A DNA stretch of 64,000 nt, from positions 2,095,681-2,159,680 of the forward strand of contig LR594584.1 in the NCBI GenBank assembly GCA_901538445.1, written 5' to 3'. Positions 50,346 through 59,298 of the stretch are shown here, piece after piece. Below the pieces are notes generated by a model that was not told the DNA's origin, ran no database searches, and saw nothing but the letters and a program-made list of their open reading frames with translations. Origin of the DNA: Gemmataceae bacterium. GTDB taxonomy: Bacteria > Planctomycetota > Planctomycetia > Gemmatales > Gemmataceae. A program made the translations under genes and the position numbers. Positions within the stretch are counted from its first letter, which is position 1. The number at the start of each line of letters is the position of its first letter.

Positions 50346-52838
50346 ATGAAAACAACCTTCTTCCTCGTCCCCGCCGCGGGCCTCGTCGCGGCCGCGGTGA
50401 CGCTGTACCACCACTCCGGGCGGTCCGGGGCGCGGGAGCTCCCCCCGGTCCCGGCGGCCACGGTGCCGCTGGCCCCGGACGCGCCGCCGACGCTCGCCGT
50501 CGCGGACCTCGCGCTGCCGCCGGTGGTCACCGCGCCCAGCGTTCACATTCTGCCCGTCTCCGCGCCGCCGGTGCCGGTCGCCCCGATCGCCGGGCCCGCC
50601 GCGCCGGCCGCGGTGCTGCCCGCGATCCCGACGGTGCCGGCCGCGCCGGCGACGCCGATCGCCGCACCGAACACGCAGCCGAAGAACCCCGGCGCGCTGC
50701 CGGCGATCCCGGCCGCCCCGTCGGCGTTCCCGGCGATCCCGCCGGGTCAACCCGTGGTGCCGGCCGCACCGGTCACCACGCCCGCCGCACCGAGCACGCT
50801 TCCCGCGCAGCCGGTCGCGTCGGTGACGCCGCCCGCGGCGATCGCGAAGGTCGTGCCCGGTAACCTGCCCCAACCGCCCGGGACGGTGGCCGCCGTGAGT
50901 TCGATCGGGAACCTGCCTCCCGCGGCCCCGGTTGCGGCGGTCCCCGTTGCTCCCGTCGCGGTGACGCCCGCACCCGCGCCGCCGGCCCCGGCCGTGCCCG
51001 TGCCGCCGGTCCCGCAGGCCGTGCCGGTCGCGAAGACGCCGGCCCCCGCGATCCCGCCGACGCCCGCAGTCCCGGTGCTGATCGAGCCCGAGGGCGCGCC
51101 GCAGAAGCAACCGGCCCCGGCCCCGCAGCCAACGCAGGTGCTCCCGCAGCCCGCGCCGCTGCCCGTGCCCACGCCGGTCCCGCAGCCCGCGCCGGTCACC
51201 CCGGCCGCGCCCGAGAGCCCGGCCGCGCCCGGCGAAAAGTTTGTCGTCCTCAAAGGGAACAAGCTCACCGAGGGCAGCGTGACGGTGGCCGGCGAGAAGG
51301 CCGTGCTCCGCCAGGGGTCGTTCGAGCGGCAAATGCCGAAGGCCGACGTGTTGTTCGTCGGCGACACGAAGGACGACGTGTACAAGTTCATGCTCGCCCA
51401 GGTGCCGCCGACCGACGCGGCCGCCCGCATGAGCGTCGCCAAGTGGTGCATGTTCTCCGGGCTCCGCGAGCAGGCGCTGGCCGAGGCCCGCGAGGTGCTC
51501 AAGCTCCAACCGGCGAACACGGCCGCCAAGTCTATGGTTCACTCGCTCGAGGAGTCGCTGCGGAACTTCCCGGTCGGCGGCTCGCCGGTCGTCGCCGCGA
51601 AGCCGGCCGGGGGGGGCGTCCTCGTCTCCGAGGAGCGCGACCCCGAGGTCACCGCCGAGGGGGCGACGTCGTTCTCGGCGCGGGCGCAGCCGGTCCTCGC
51701 GAACCAGTGCATGGAGTGCCACGCACGGGCCGACTACCCCGGCGCGTTCAAGCTCATCCGGGTCACCGGGTTCGAGGTCGGGCCGCAGTCCACGAAGTCG
51801 AACCTGCTCGCGACCGCGGCCCAGATCAACCGCGCCGACCCGATGAACAGCCCGCTGCTGACCAAGGCGCTCGCGGCGCACGGCGGCATGAAGCAGCCGG
51901 CGTTCGTGAGCCGCCAGTCGGCCGGCTTCCGCGTCCTCGAGGCGTGGGTCGCGGCGGCCGCGCTGCCGCTCACCCAGCCGATGGCGCAGCCGGCCCAGCC
52001 GGTGCTGCCGCCGGACCCGATCGCGAGCGTCCCGCCGATGCCGCAGCCGACGCCCCCACCGGCGGCCGCCGTGCTGCCGGCCGCCGACGTCCCGGCCATC
52101 CCGGCCGCCGACCCGCTGCTGCCGCCCCCGGCCCCGTCGGCCCCGGCACCGGTTCCGTTGAAGCCGGTCCCTCGTCCCGTGCCGACCCCGGTCCAGACGC
52201 TCCCGGCCCCGGAGACCGTACCGGCCGTCGAGCCGCTGCTGCCGCCGGTGCCCGCCGTTGAGCCGGGTCTGCCGGGGCTCCCCGCTCCTGCGCCTGTGCC
52301 GCTGCCGACCGAGTCGGTCCCGGGCCTGCCGACCCTACCGGCCCCGGGCCAGGTGCTGCCGAGCCCGTCGGCTCCGGAACCGTCGCTGCCGACGGTCCCC
52401 AGCGCGACGCCGCCGCTTCCTGCTCCCGGGGCCGAGACGCCGGTGATCCCGGCCCCGGCGGTGCCCGTGCCGGTCGCGCCGCGGCCGAGCGAGCCGGCCA
52501 CGAAGGAGCCGCTGCTCCCGCCGGTCCCGGAGGTCGGCGTCCCGCCGGTGCTGCCGACGCCGGCGAGCATCCCGGAGGTCGAACCGAAGGCGCAGCCGGT
52601 CGCGCCCGCCCTGCCGACGGTGCCGACGCCCCCACCTGCGGTCCCCGCACCGCCCGTGCTGCCGATGGTTCCGGCGACGCCCGCGATCCCGGCCCCGCCC
52701 GCCGCGCCCGGCGTGCCGGACCTGGCGCTGCCCAAGCCGCCGAGCCAGTTTGGGGCGTCGGCCCCGCAAAAGCCGCCCAAGAGCGGCCCCGTCGGCGGGG
52801 ACGAGTTCGACCCGGCCGCGTTCAACAGGTCGAAGTGA
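50346..52838 (+). CDS. Pro/Ala/Val-rich exported protein with haem-type CMECH motif
   Basis: This encodes 830 residues from ATG 50346. MKTTFFLVPAAGLVAAAVTL is a signal anchor. Residues about 30-295 and about 535-800 are low-complexity P/A/V/L (PVPVAP, PAIPAAP). Between them lies a compact region: FVVLKGNKLTEGSVTVAGEK, a tetratricopeptide-like pair (AKWCMFSGLREQALAEAREV) and a planctomycete cytochrome segment with CMECH (455-459), GAFKLIRVTGFE and PLLTKALAAHGG. Such PSCyt-type segments bind haem c. The long P/A arms probably span the periplasm or cell wall. Their extreme composition also creates large antisense open frames, which are artefacts. Confidence 0.82.
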   Translation: MKTTFFLVPAAGLVAAAVTLYHHSGRSGARELPPVPAATVPLAPDAPPTLAVADLALPPVVTAPSVHILPVSAPPVPVAPIAGPAAPAAVLPAIPTVPAAPATPIAAPNTQPKNPGALPAIPAAPSAFPAIPPGQPVVPAAPVTTPAAPSTLPAQPVASVTPPAAIAKVVPGNLPQPPGTVAAVSSIGNLPPAAPVAAVPVAPVAVTPAPAPPAPAVPVPPVPQAVPVAKTPAPAIPPTPAVPVLIEPEGAPQKQPAPAPQPTQVLPQPAPLPVPTPVPQPAPVTPAAPESPAAPGEKFVVLKGNKLTEGSVTVAGEKAVLRQGSFERQMPKADVLFVGDTKDDVYKFMLAQVPPTDAAARMSVAKWCMFSGLREQALAEAREVLKLQPANTAAKSMVHSLEESLRNFPVGGSPVVAAKPAGGGVLVSEERDPEVTAEGATSFSARAQPVLANQCMECHARADYPGAFKLIRVTGFEVGPQSTKSNLLATAAQINRADPMNSPLLTKALAAHGGMKQPAFVSRQSAGFRVLEAWVAAAALPLTQPMAQPAQPVLPPDPIASVPPMPQPTPPPAAAVLPAADVPAIPAADPLLPPPAPSAPAPVPLKPVPRPVPTPVQTLPAPETVPAVEPLLPPVPAVEPGLPGLPAPAPVPLPTESVPGLPTLPAPGQVLPSPSAPEPSLPTVPSATPPLPAPGAETPVIPAPAVPVPVAPRPSEPATKEPLLPPVPEVGVPPVLPTPASIPEVEPKAQPVAPALPTVPTPPPAVPAPPVLPMVPATPAIPAPPAAPGVPDLALPKPPSQFGASAPQKPPKSGPVGGDEFDPAAFNRSK

Positions 52839-53275
52839 ATGTGAACGCCCACGGGCGCGGCCCCGGAGCGGAGAGCGAAGCGGTTCCCGTCGTCGCTCGC
52901 ACACCCAGGCCGGTGGCCTGGGCTGAGATTGTCTGACCCCTTCGGGGTCAAACCTCATCTCTTGCAGGCTGAAGGCCTGCGACAACCTCAGCCCAGGCCA
53001 CCGGCCTGGGTGTGCGAGCGTCGCGGTGCTTCAATCACTCGGGGGCTCACGCCCCCGCTCGCCATTTGACGCCAGCGTCGACCCCGGCACATTCAACGCG
53101 GAACTTGTGAAGTCGGCTTGACCCGGTGGGGCGCGCGGCTATTGTCCGCGTCTCACACGAGAGACACGGTCCGCGGCCCACGGGCAACCGATTCGGGGGA
53201 ATCGCTGCCGGTGACCGCAGTCACCCTTCGGGGGCCGCCACCGGCGGGCCGCGGGGACCACTAAGGGGGAACGCC
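52839..53275. repeat. Non-coding gap with family D and E repeats
   Basis: A family D unit lies at about 52900-53020: CCCAGGCCGGTGGCCTGGG at both ends, with GACCCCTTCGGGGTC and CAGGCTGAAGGCCTG inside. A family E half-unit follows (CGGGGGCTCACGCCCCCGCT, 53039-53058). 53060-53275 shows no clear element; the RBS AAGGGGGA lies at 53263-53270. Confidence 0.8.
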
Positions 53276-55273
53276 ATGGACAGGGCGCGGGTTGCAATGG
53301 CCGGGCTGAACCGGCGAACGTTCCTGGCCCTGTCGGCCGCCGCGGGGCTGTCGGTCGCCACCGGGTGCAAGGGGCCGGAGGCCGAGGCCCTCAAGGCCAA
53401 GGCCCAGGGCCGGTCGCAGATCGGCGAGGACCCGCTGGACCTCGACGCCGCCACGAGCATCGGCAGCAAGACGACCATCGGGAACACCGAGTCGATCCTC
53501 GTGAGCGGGGTCGGGCTCGTGTACGGGCTCCAGGGCACCGGGAGCAGCGCCCCGCCCGGCGGGTGGCGGATGATGCTCGAGGAGAGCCTCAAGCGGATGC
53601 CGGGGATGACCGGCATCAAGCAGATGCTCGACGACCCGGGCAAGTCCACGTCGCTCGTCCTGGTGTCGGCCCTGGTGCCGCCGGGGGCGCGGAAGGGCGA
53701 CCCGATCGACGTGCAGATCACCCTGCCCGACGAGAGCAAGACGACCAGCCTCAAGGGCGGCCGGCTGCTCCAGTGCGAGCTGTTCAACACGGACACGACC
53801 GGGAACCTCAAGTCCCTCGTCCACGAGGGGAAGGCGACCGGCCCGAGCGGCGAGCTCCGCAAGGGCGACCGGTGGGCCGTGGCCGAGGGCACGGTCCTCG
53901 CCGGGCAGTTCATCCCGACCAGCGGCTCGGGCGCGATCGAGACCGACGCCGACGGCCAGCCCATGTTCAAGGTCGGCAAGATCTGGGGCGGCGCGAAGGT
54001 CGTGAAGCCCCGCCAGTACTTCCTGCTGATCAACTCGGGGAGCCAGAGCCCGCAGATGGCCGCGTCGCTCGCCGAGCGGCTCAACAGCACGTTCCACGCG
54101 ACCACCGAACCGAACCTGAAGGTCGCCGACGCGAAGACCCGCGAGCTGATCCTGCTCAACGTCCCGCTCGCGTACCGGAACAACCACTACCGGTTCCTGC
54201 TCGTGGCCCGGCAGATCCCGGTGCTCCCGGCCGCCGGCGACAGCATGTACCGCAAGCGGCTCGAAGAAGAGCTGCTCGACCCGGCCACGGCGCTGACCGC
54301 GGCGGTGAAGCTCGAGGCGCTGGGCACGTCGAGCATGCGGGCGCTGCGGGTCGGGCTCGAGAGCCCGTCGCCGTGGGTCCGGTTCGCGGCCGGCGAGGCG
54401 CTGACGTACCTGGGCCAGACCGACGGCGCGGCCGAGCTGGCGAAGCTCGCCGAGACGCACCCGGCCCTCCGCGCCCCGGCCCTCAAGGCGCTCGCGGCGA
54501 TGGACGACGCGGCCTGCACCGACCGGCTCGCCGAGCTGACCGGGAGCAGCGACCCGTCGCTCCGGTACGGCGCGTTCATCGCCCTGCGGCTGGCCGACGA
54601 GAACAACTCGACCGCCCGCGGGGTGCTCGTGAACAACTCGTTCTGGCTCCACCAGCTCGCCCCGGGCAGCGCCCCGATGATCCACCTGACCACCGACCGC
54701 CGGTGCGAGATCGTGCTGTTCGGCGACGCCCCGAAGCTCCGCGGCCCTTTCACCCTGCCGGTCGGGTCCGAGTTCACCGTGAGCGTGCCGGCCGCCGGCA
54801 GCGAGGCGACCGTCACCCGCATTGTGAAGGTCAAGAACGACCTCGAGGAGAAGAAGGTGGTGTGCAAGACCACCGCGCTGGCCGAGGTGCTGCTCGCGAT
54901 CGGGCGGCTCGGCGGCGGGTACGCCGAGGGGGTCGAGCTGATCCGCCGGGCCGACCGCGGGCAGGTGCTCTCGGCCGCGGTGGTGGTGGACGCGGTGCCG
55001 TCCGAGTTGAACATCAAGCAGCTCGCCGACTTCGCCCGCACCGACCCGACGCTGACCCGGGCGAACACCGAGGTCGTCAAGGCCGGGGTGGTCCGCCCGG
55101 AACTCGACGTGGCCGGGTTCGACCTGCCGTCGAACGCGCCCGAGGTCGAGGCACCGGTGGTCGCCGCCCCGGTGCGGCCCCCGCTGAACCGCGAGCCCGG
55201 CCGCATCTTCGGCAAGCGGCACGACGCACCGCCCCCGGCCGACCCGGGCGTGGTCCCGGCCGGCGGACAGTAA
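53276..55273 (+). CDS. FlgI-like (P-ring-related) lipoprotein with HEAT repeats
   Basis: This encodes 665 residues from ATG 53276. The twin-arginine lipoprotein signal is LNRRTFLALSAAAGLSVATGC (RR13-14, lipobox Cys31). Residues about 65-300 follow the FlgI pattern (ILVSGVGLVYGLQGTGSS, LVSALVPPGARKGDPIDVQI, GGRLLQCELF, ETDADGQPMFKVGKIWGGA). Residues about 350-450 are HEAT-like helical repeats (ALRVGLESPSPWVRFAAGEAL; LRAPALKALAAMDDAA). The C-terminus is beta-rich and Pro-rich. FlgI normally forms the flagellar P-ring. No flagellar gene is near, and the Tat/lipid anchor differs from classic FlgI, so a related envelope role is likely. Confidence 0.85.
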   Translation: MDRARVAMAGLNRRTFLALSAAAGLSVATGCKGPEAEALKAKAQGRSQIGEDPLDLDAATSIGSKTTIGNTESILVSGVGLVYGLQGTGSSAPPGGWRMMLEESLKRMPGMTGIKQMLDDPGKSTSLVLVSALVPPGARKGDPIDVQITLPDESKTTSLKGGRLLQCELFNTDTTGNLKSLVHEGKATGPSGELRKGDRWAVAEGTVLAGQFIPTSGSGAIETDADGQPMFKVGKIWGGAKVVKPRQYFLLINSGSQSPQMAASLAERLNSTFHATTEPNLKVADAKTRELILLNVPLAYRNNHYRFLLVARQIPVLPAAGDSMYRKRLEEELLDPATALTAAVKLEALGTSSMRALRVGLESPSPWVRFAAGEALTYLGQTDGAAELAKLAETHPALRAPALKALAAMDDAACTDRLAELTGSSDPSLRYGAFIALRLADENNSTARGVLVNNSFWLHQLAPGSAPMIHLTTDRRCEIVLFGDAPKLRGPFTLPVGSEFTVSVPAAGSEATVTRIVKVKNDLEEKKVVCKTTALAEVLLAIGRLGGGYAEGVELIRRADRGQVLSAAVVVDAVPSELNIKQLADFARTDPTLTRANTEVVKAGVVRPELDVAGFDLPSNAPEVEAPVVAAPVRPPLNREPGRIFGKRHDAPPPADPGVVPAGGQ

Positions 55274-55430
55274 CCAGACGCCTTCGGCCCCAGAGACCAG
55301 GGGCCTTCGGCCGCAGAGGACAGAGGGCAGAGGACAGAAGCGTGATCTTCTGGTCTCGGTCCTCTGTCCTCTGGTCGTTGTGTTCTGACCTCTGACCTCT
55401 GTCCTCTGCGGCCGAAGGCCCCTGGTCCCT
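55274..55430. repeat. Inverted repeat between FlgI-like gene and smc
   Basis: GGGGCCTTCGGCCGCAGAGG...GACAGAGG on the left pairs with CCTCTGTCCTCTGCGGCCGA...AGGCCCC on the right. It ends one base before the smc start codon, so the ribosome-binding site is inside repeat sequence. Confidence 0.9.
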
Positions 55431-55431
55431 C

Positions 55432-58400
55432 ATGCTGAAGCGCCTGGAACTGGTGGGGTTCAAGTCGTTCGCCGACAAGACGCGGTTCGACTTCGCGCCG
55501 GGGATCACCGGGGTGGTCGGGCCGAACGGGTCGGGCAAGTCGAACGTCGTGGACGCGGTCCGGTGGATGCTCGGCGAGCAGTCGGCCAAGTCGCTCCGCG
55601 GCGGCGAGATGGCCGACGTCATCTTCAACGGGTCGAGCAGCCGCAAGAGCCTCGGGCTCGCGGAAGTCACCGTCGCGTTCGACAACACCCGCCGGCTGCT
55701 GGCCGTGGACGCCGACGAGGTGCAACTCACCCGCCGCGTGTACCGCGACGGCACCGGCGAGTACCTCGTCAACGGGCAGATGGCCCGGCTCAAGGACTTC
55801 AAGGAGATCTTCCTCGGCAGCGGGGCCGGCACCGGCGGGTACACGATCATCGCCCAGGGCCGCGTCGATGAACTCCTCCAGGCCTCGACCAGGGACCGCC
55901 GCGAGATCTTCGACGAGGCCGCCGGCATCAGCCGGTTCAAGGCGAAGAAGAAGGAGACGCTCGCCAAGCTCGCGCACGTCGAACTCAACCTCACCCGGTC
56001 CCGCGACCGCCTCGAAGGCCTCGACGCGCAGCTCCGCACGCTGCGGATGCAGGCCGCGAAGGCGCAGAAGTTCAAGGAGCACTCGGACCGGCTCCGCGAG
56101 CTACGGCTCGGCCTCGGCGTGCGCGAGTACCGCGAGTTCACCGCGGCGCTGGAGCGCGACCAGCAGGTGCTGGCGAGCGTTCAGGCGGAAGTCTCCGGCG
56201 CGAACCAGCGGACCGGCGAACTCGAAGCGGCGCTCCGCGACCTCGACCGCGAGGTGACCCGCGGCGAGGACGGGCTCCGGCACCAGGAAACGCGGCTGGC
56301 CGACGCCCGCCAGCAGATCGCCGGGTTCGAGTCCACCATCAAGCACGAGCGGGCGGCGGCCGCGGGGTACGAGGCCGAGCGGCTCACCGTCGGCCGGCAG
56401 CGCGCCGAACTCGGCCACCGCACCCGCGCCCTCGAGGCCGACGCGGCCCGCTCCGCCGCGGAGGCGGCCGCGGCGGACGAGCGGCTCGCGCAGGAGCAGG
56501 CCGCGGCGACCGCCGCCGCCGGGGCGCTCGCCGACGCGGTGCAGCGCGCCGACGACCTCGACGCCGAGGTCGCGGCCTCGCACAAGCGGCAGATGGACCT
56601 GGTCCGCGAGTCGGCGGCGGCGGAGTCCGCGGCCGGGGTGACGCTCGGGCAGGTCGAGCGGCTCCAGAAGGACTACACCCGCAAGCTCGCCGAGATCGAG
56701 CAGAACACCGCCCGCCGCGGGACCCTCGCCGCGGCGCTCGACGGCCTGTCGCGCGCCGACGCCGACGTGCAGCAGCGGCTCGGCGACGCCCGCGACCGGC
56801 TCGCGTCGGTCCGCACCGGCCGCGCGGTCCTCGCCGAGCGGGTCGGCAGCGTGCAGGCGGCGCTCGAATCGCTCCGCGTCCGCCAGGGCGACCTCCGCGG
56901 GCGGCTCGGCGTGCTCGAAGACCTGGAGCGGTCGCTCGACGGGCTCGGGGCCGGCGTGCGGGCGGTGTTCAACCGCCTCGGCGAGTTGCCCGAGGTCGCG
57001 GGACTCGTCGCCGACCTGCTCACCGTCCCGCACGAGATCGCCCCGCTCGTCGAACTCGCGCTCGGCGACGCGGCCCAGCGGTTCGTGGTGCGGTCGGCCG
57101 CGTCCGTTGACACGGTCGTCGCGGCGGTCGGCGACGTGCCGGGCCGCGTCGGGTTCGTGCCGCTGCTGGCGAGCGTCCATTCGTTCCGGCCCTCACCCCT
57201 TGCGGGAGAGGGTGGCGAGGCTCTGCGAGCCGGGCGGGGGGGAAGTGAAGCGCATGGTGAAGGCGCCTCCCCTGGGACCGCGGCCGTCTCGGCCGCTCTT
57301 CTGCACCTCCGAGCAGCGGGCGAGACGCCCGCGGTCCCAGGGAAGAGAGTCCAAGAACCCGCGCACGACGGTTCGCGCCCCCCGCTCGCGGCGTGGGTCG
57401 CGTCTGAACTCAGCGCGCTGCCCGATCAGCTCCTCGGCAACGTCCTCATCGCGGACTCGCTCGCGGGGGCGCGGCACCTCGCGGCGGCGAACCCGGGCTA
57501 CCGCGTCGTGTCGCGGACCGGCGAACTACTCGAACTCGACGGCACGCTCACCGTCGGCCCGCCTCGCGCCGAGGCCGGGCTCGTGTCGCGGAAGAGCGAG
57601 CTGCGCGAACTCCGCGAGCAGTTCCGCGCGCTGGCCGCGAAGGTCGAGGTGACCGAGGTCGAACTCGCCGACCTGCGGCGGCAGGCCGACGCGGCCGACG
57701 GGGTCATCGCGGCGATCGAGTCCGAAATCGAACTGCTCTCCGGCGCGGCCGGCGACCTGCTGCAAAAGATCGCCCGGCAGCGGCAGGAGGTCGAGAACCT
57801 CGACGAACTCATCGGCCTGGCCGGGACCGAGGCCGCGTACCTCGAGGCCGAGGTGCGCCGCGGCGAGGCCGCGTGGGTCGCCGCGAAGCAGCAGGCCGAG
57901 GAGTCGGCCCAGGCGACCCGCGACATCGAGTCGCGGCTGGTGGAGCTGAAGGCCGCGCAGCGCGCCGCGGAAGAGGCCCGCGACGACGCCCAGCATGCGG
58001 ACACGGCGGCCCAGGTGGCGCTCGGCCGGGCGACCGCGGACCGGGACCGCGCCCGCGAGCGGGCCGCCCAGTTCGAGGCCGACCTCCGCAAGCGCCGCAT
58101 CGAGGCCATCGACCTCGCGGCGGCCGACCGCAACGCTCGCTCGCGGCTCACCGACAGCACCCTCGCGGCGCTCCGCGCCACCGCCGGGCAGGCCGACGCG
58201 TACCGCGAGAAGGAGCACCGCGAGCGGCTGGCCGGCGAACTCGCGGCGAAGCTCGCGGTCGATCGCGCGGCCCGCGAGCGCGTGCGTGACGAGCTCCAGG
58301 CGCTGCGGTCCGGCTGGCAGGCGAAGCAGTCGCAGGCGCACGCGAAGGAACTCGCGGTGCAGACCCTGCTCGCGCGCCGCGACGCCGTCGCCGCCCGCAT

Positions 58401-59196
58401 CCGCGAGGACTACGGGGTCGAACTGTCTGAACTGGCGAGCGGGGGACGTGAGTCCCCCGGTGAGGTGCCGAACCAACCGGGGGACTCACGTCCCCCGCTC
58501 GCCTCGGAACCGACGCCCGCGGAGGTCACCGCCGAAATCGACGACCTCCGCAAGAAGCTCACGCGACTCGGGTCGGTCAACATGGAGGCGCTCGACGAAC
58601 TCGTCCGCGTCGAGACCGAGCACGGCGCGCTGAAGGCGCAGCACGAGGATCTTGCGGCGGCGCGGAAGTCGCTCCAGGACGTGATCGACGCGATCAACGG
58701 CGACAGCCAGAAGCTGTTCACCGAGACCCTCGCGGCGGTCCGCGGGTACTTCCAGGAGCTGTTCCGCAAGGTGTTCGGCGGCGGCCAGGCCGACATCATC
58801 CTCGAAGACCCGAGCGACGTGCTCGAGTCCGGCATCGAGATCACCGCCCGCCCGCCGGGGAAGGAACTCCGCTCGCTGTCGCTCTTGTCGGGCGGTGAGA
58901 AGACGATGACGGCGATCGCGCTGCTGCTGGCGATCTTCCGCAACAAGCCGAGCCCGTTCTGCATCCTGGACGAGGTCGATGCCGCGCTGGACGAGGCGAA
59001 CACCCAGCGGCTCGCGAGCGTGCTGCGGGAGTTCCTGGACCGGAGCCAGTTCATCGTCATCACGCACAAGAAGCGGACGATGGCGGCGGCCGACCGGCTG
59101 TGGGGCGTGACGATGCAGGAGAGCGGCATCAGCCGCATCCTGCCGATGCGGTTCGAGGACTGGCCCGACGACGAGCACCAGGCCGCCGCGGCGTAG
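55432..59196 (+). CDS. smc: Chromosome segregation protein SMC
   Basis: This encodes 1254 residues from ATG 55432, slightly longer than usual (about 1170-1200). The N-terminal head has Walker A GPNGSGKS (30-37). Coiled coil runs at about 165-500. The hinge lies at about 510-700, with LPEVAGLVADLL, LVELALGDAAQRFVV and GRVGFVPLLA. A second coiled coil runs to about 1060. The C-terminal head has LSGGEK (1152-1157) and Walker B CILDEVDAALDEAN (D1180, E1181). It organises and helps separate chromosomes with ScpAB. Two palindromic repeats interrupt the protein in frame, at residues about 586-638 (hinge) and about 1001-1024. Confidence 0.97.
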   Translation: MLKRLELVGFKSFADKTRFDFAPGITGVVGPNGSGKSNVVDAVRWMLGEQSAKSLRGGEMADVIFNGSSSRKSLGLAEVTVAFDNTRRLLAVDADEVQLTRRVYRDGTGEYLVNGQMARLKDFKEIFLGSGAGTGGYTIIAQGRVDELLQASTRDRREIFDEAAGISRFKAKKKETLAKLAHVELNLTRSRDRLEGLDAQLRTLRMQAAKAQKFKEHSDRLRELRLGLGVREYREFTAALERDQQVLASVQAEVSGANQRTGELEAALRDLDREVTRGEDGLRHQETRLADARQQIAGFESTIKHERAAAAGYEAERLTVGRQRAELGHRTRALEADAARSAAEAAAADERLAQEQAAATAAAGALADAVQRADDLDAEVAASHKRQMDLVRESAAAESAAGVTLGQVERLQKDYTRKLAEIEQNTARRGTLAAALDGLSRADADVQQRLGDARDRLASVRTGRAVLAERVGSVQAALESLRVRQGDLRGRLGVLEDLERSLDGLGAGVRAVFNRLGELPEVAGLVADLLTVPHEIAPLVELALGDAAQRFVVRSAASVDTVVAAVGDVPGRVGFVPLLASVHSFRPSPLAGEGGEALRAGRGGSEAHGEGASPGTAAVSAALLHLRAAGETPAVPGKRVQEPAHDGSRPPLAAWVASELSALPDQLLGNVLIADSLAGARHLAAANPGYRVVSRTGELLELDGTLTVGPPRAEAGLVSRKSELRELREQFRALAAKVEVTEVELADLRRQADAADGVIAAIESEIELLSGAAGDLLQKIARQRQEVENLDELIGLAGTEAAYLEAEVRRGEAAWVAAKQQAEESAQATRDIESRLVELKAAQRAAEEARDDAQHADTAAQVALGRATADRDRARERAAQFEADLRKRRIEAIDLAAADRNARSRLTDSTLAALRATAGQADAYREKEHRERLAGELAAKLAVDRAARERVRDELQALRSGWQAKQSQAHAKELAVQTLLARRDAVAARIREDYGVELSELASGGRESPGEVPNQPGDSRPPLASEPTPAEVTAEIDDLRKKLTRLGSVNMEALDELVRVETEHGALKAQHEDLAAARKSLQDVIDAINGDSQKLFTETLAAVRGYFQELFRKVFGGGQADIILEDPSDVLESGIEITARPPGKELRSLSLLSGGEKTMTAIALLLAIFRNKPSPFCILDEVDAALDEANTQRLASVLREFLDRSQFIVITHKKRTMAAADRLWGVTMQESGISRILPMRFEDWPDDEHQAAAA
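57187..57345. repeat. Repeat insertion inside the SMC hinge
   Basis: 57187-57240 holds a family F unit (CCCTCACCCCTTGCGGGAGA). 57270-57341 is a long hairpin (CCCTGGGACCGCGGCCGTCT with its imperfect complement ending CGCGGTCCCAGGG). The same hairpin type begins again at 63952. The reading frame stays open across both. Confidence 0.88.
58434..58503. repeat. Perfect 27-bp inverted repeat inside smc, family E
   Basis: The arms are 58434-58460 and 58477-58503 (GGCGAGCGGGGGACGTGAGT...), loop 16 nt. It is translated in frame as ASGGRESPGEVPNQPGDS within the second coiled coil. Related half-units lie at about 46819 and 53039. Confidence 0.93.
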
Positions 59197-59298
59197 CGTG
59201 CAGCCCCCGGGGCGGAAACCGGACCAACGCCCGCGGCCGCGGGGCGTTATTCGTTCGCCGGCCGGTCGCCGCGGTCTGGTTCGTTTCCGAGGTGCCCC

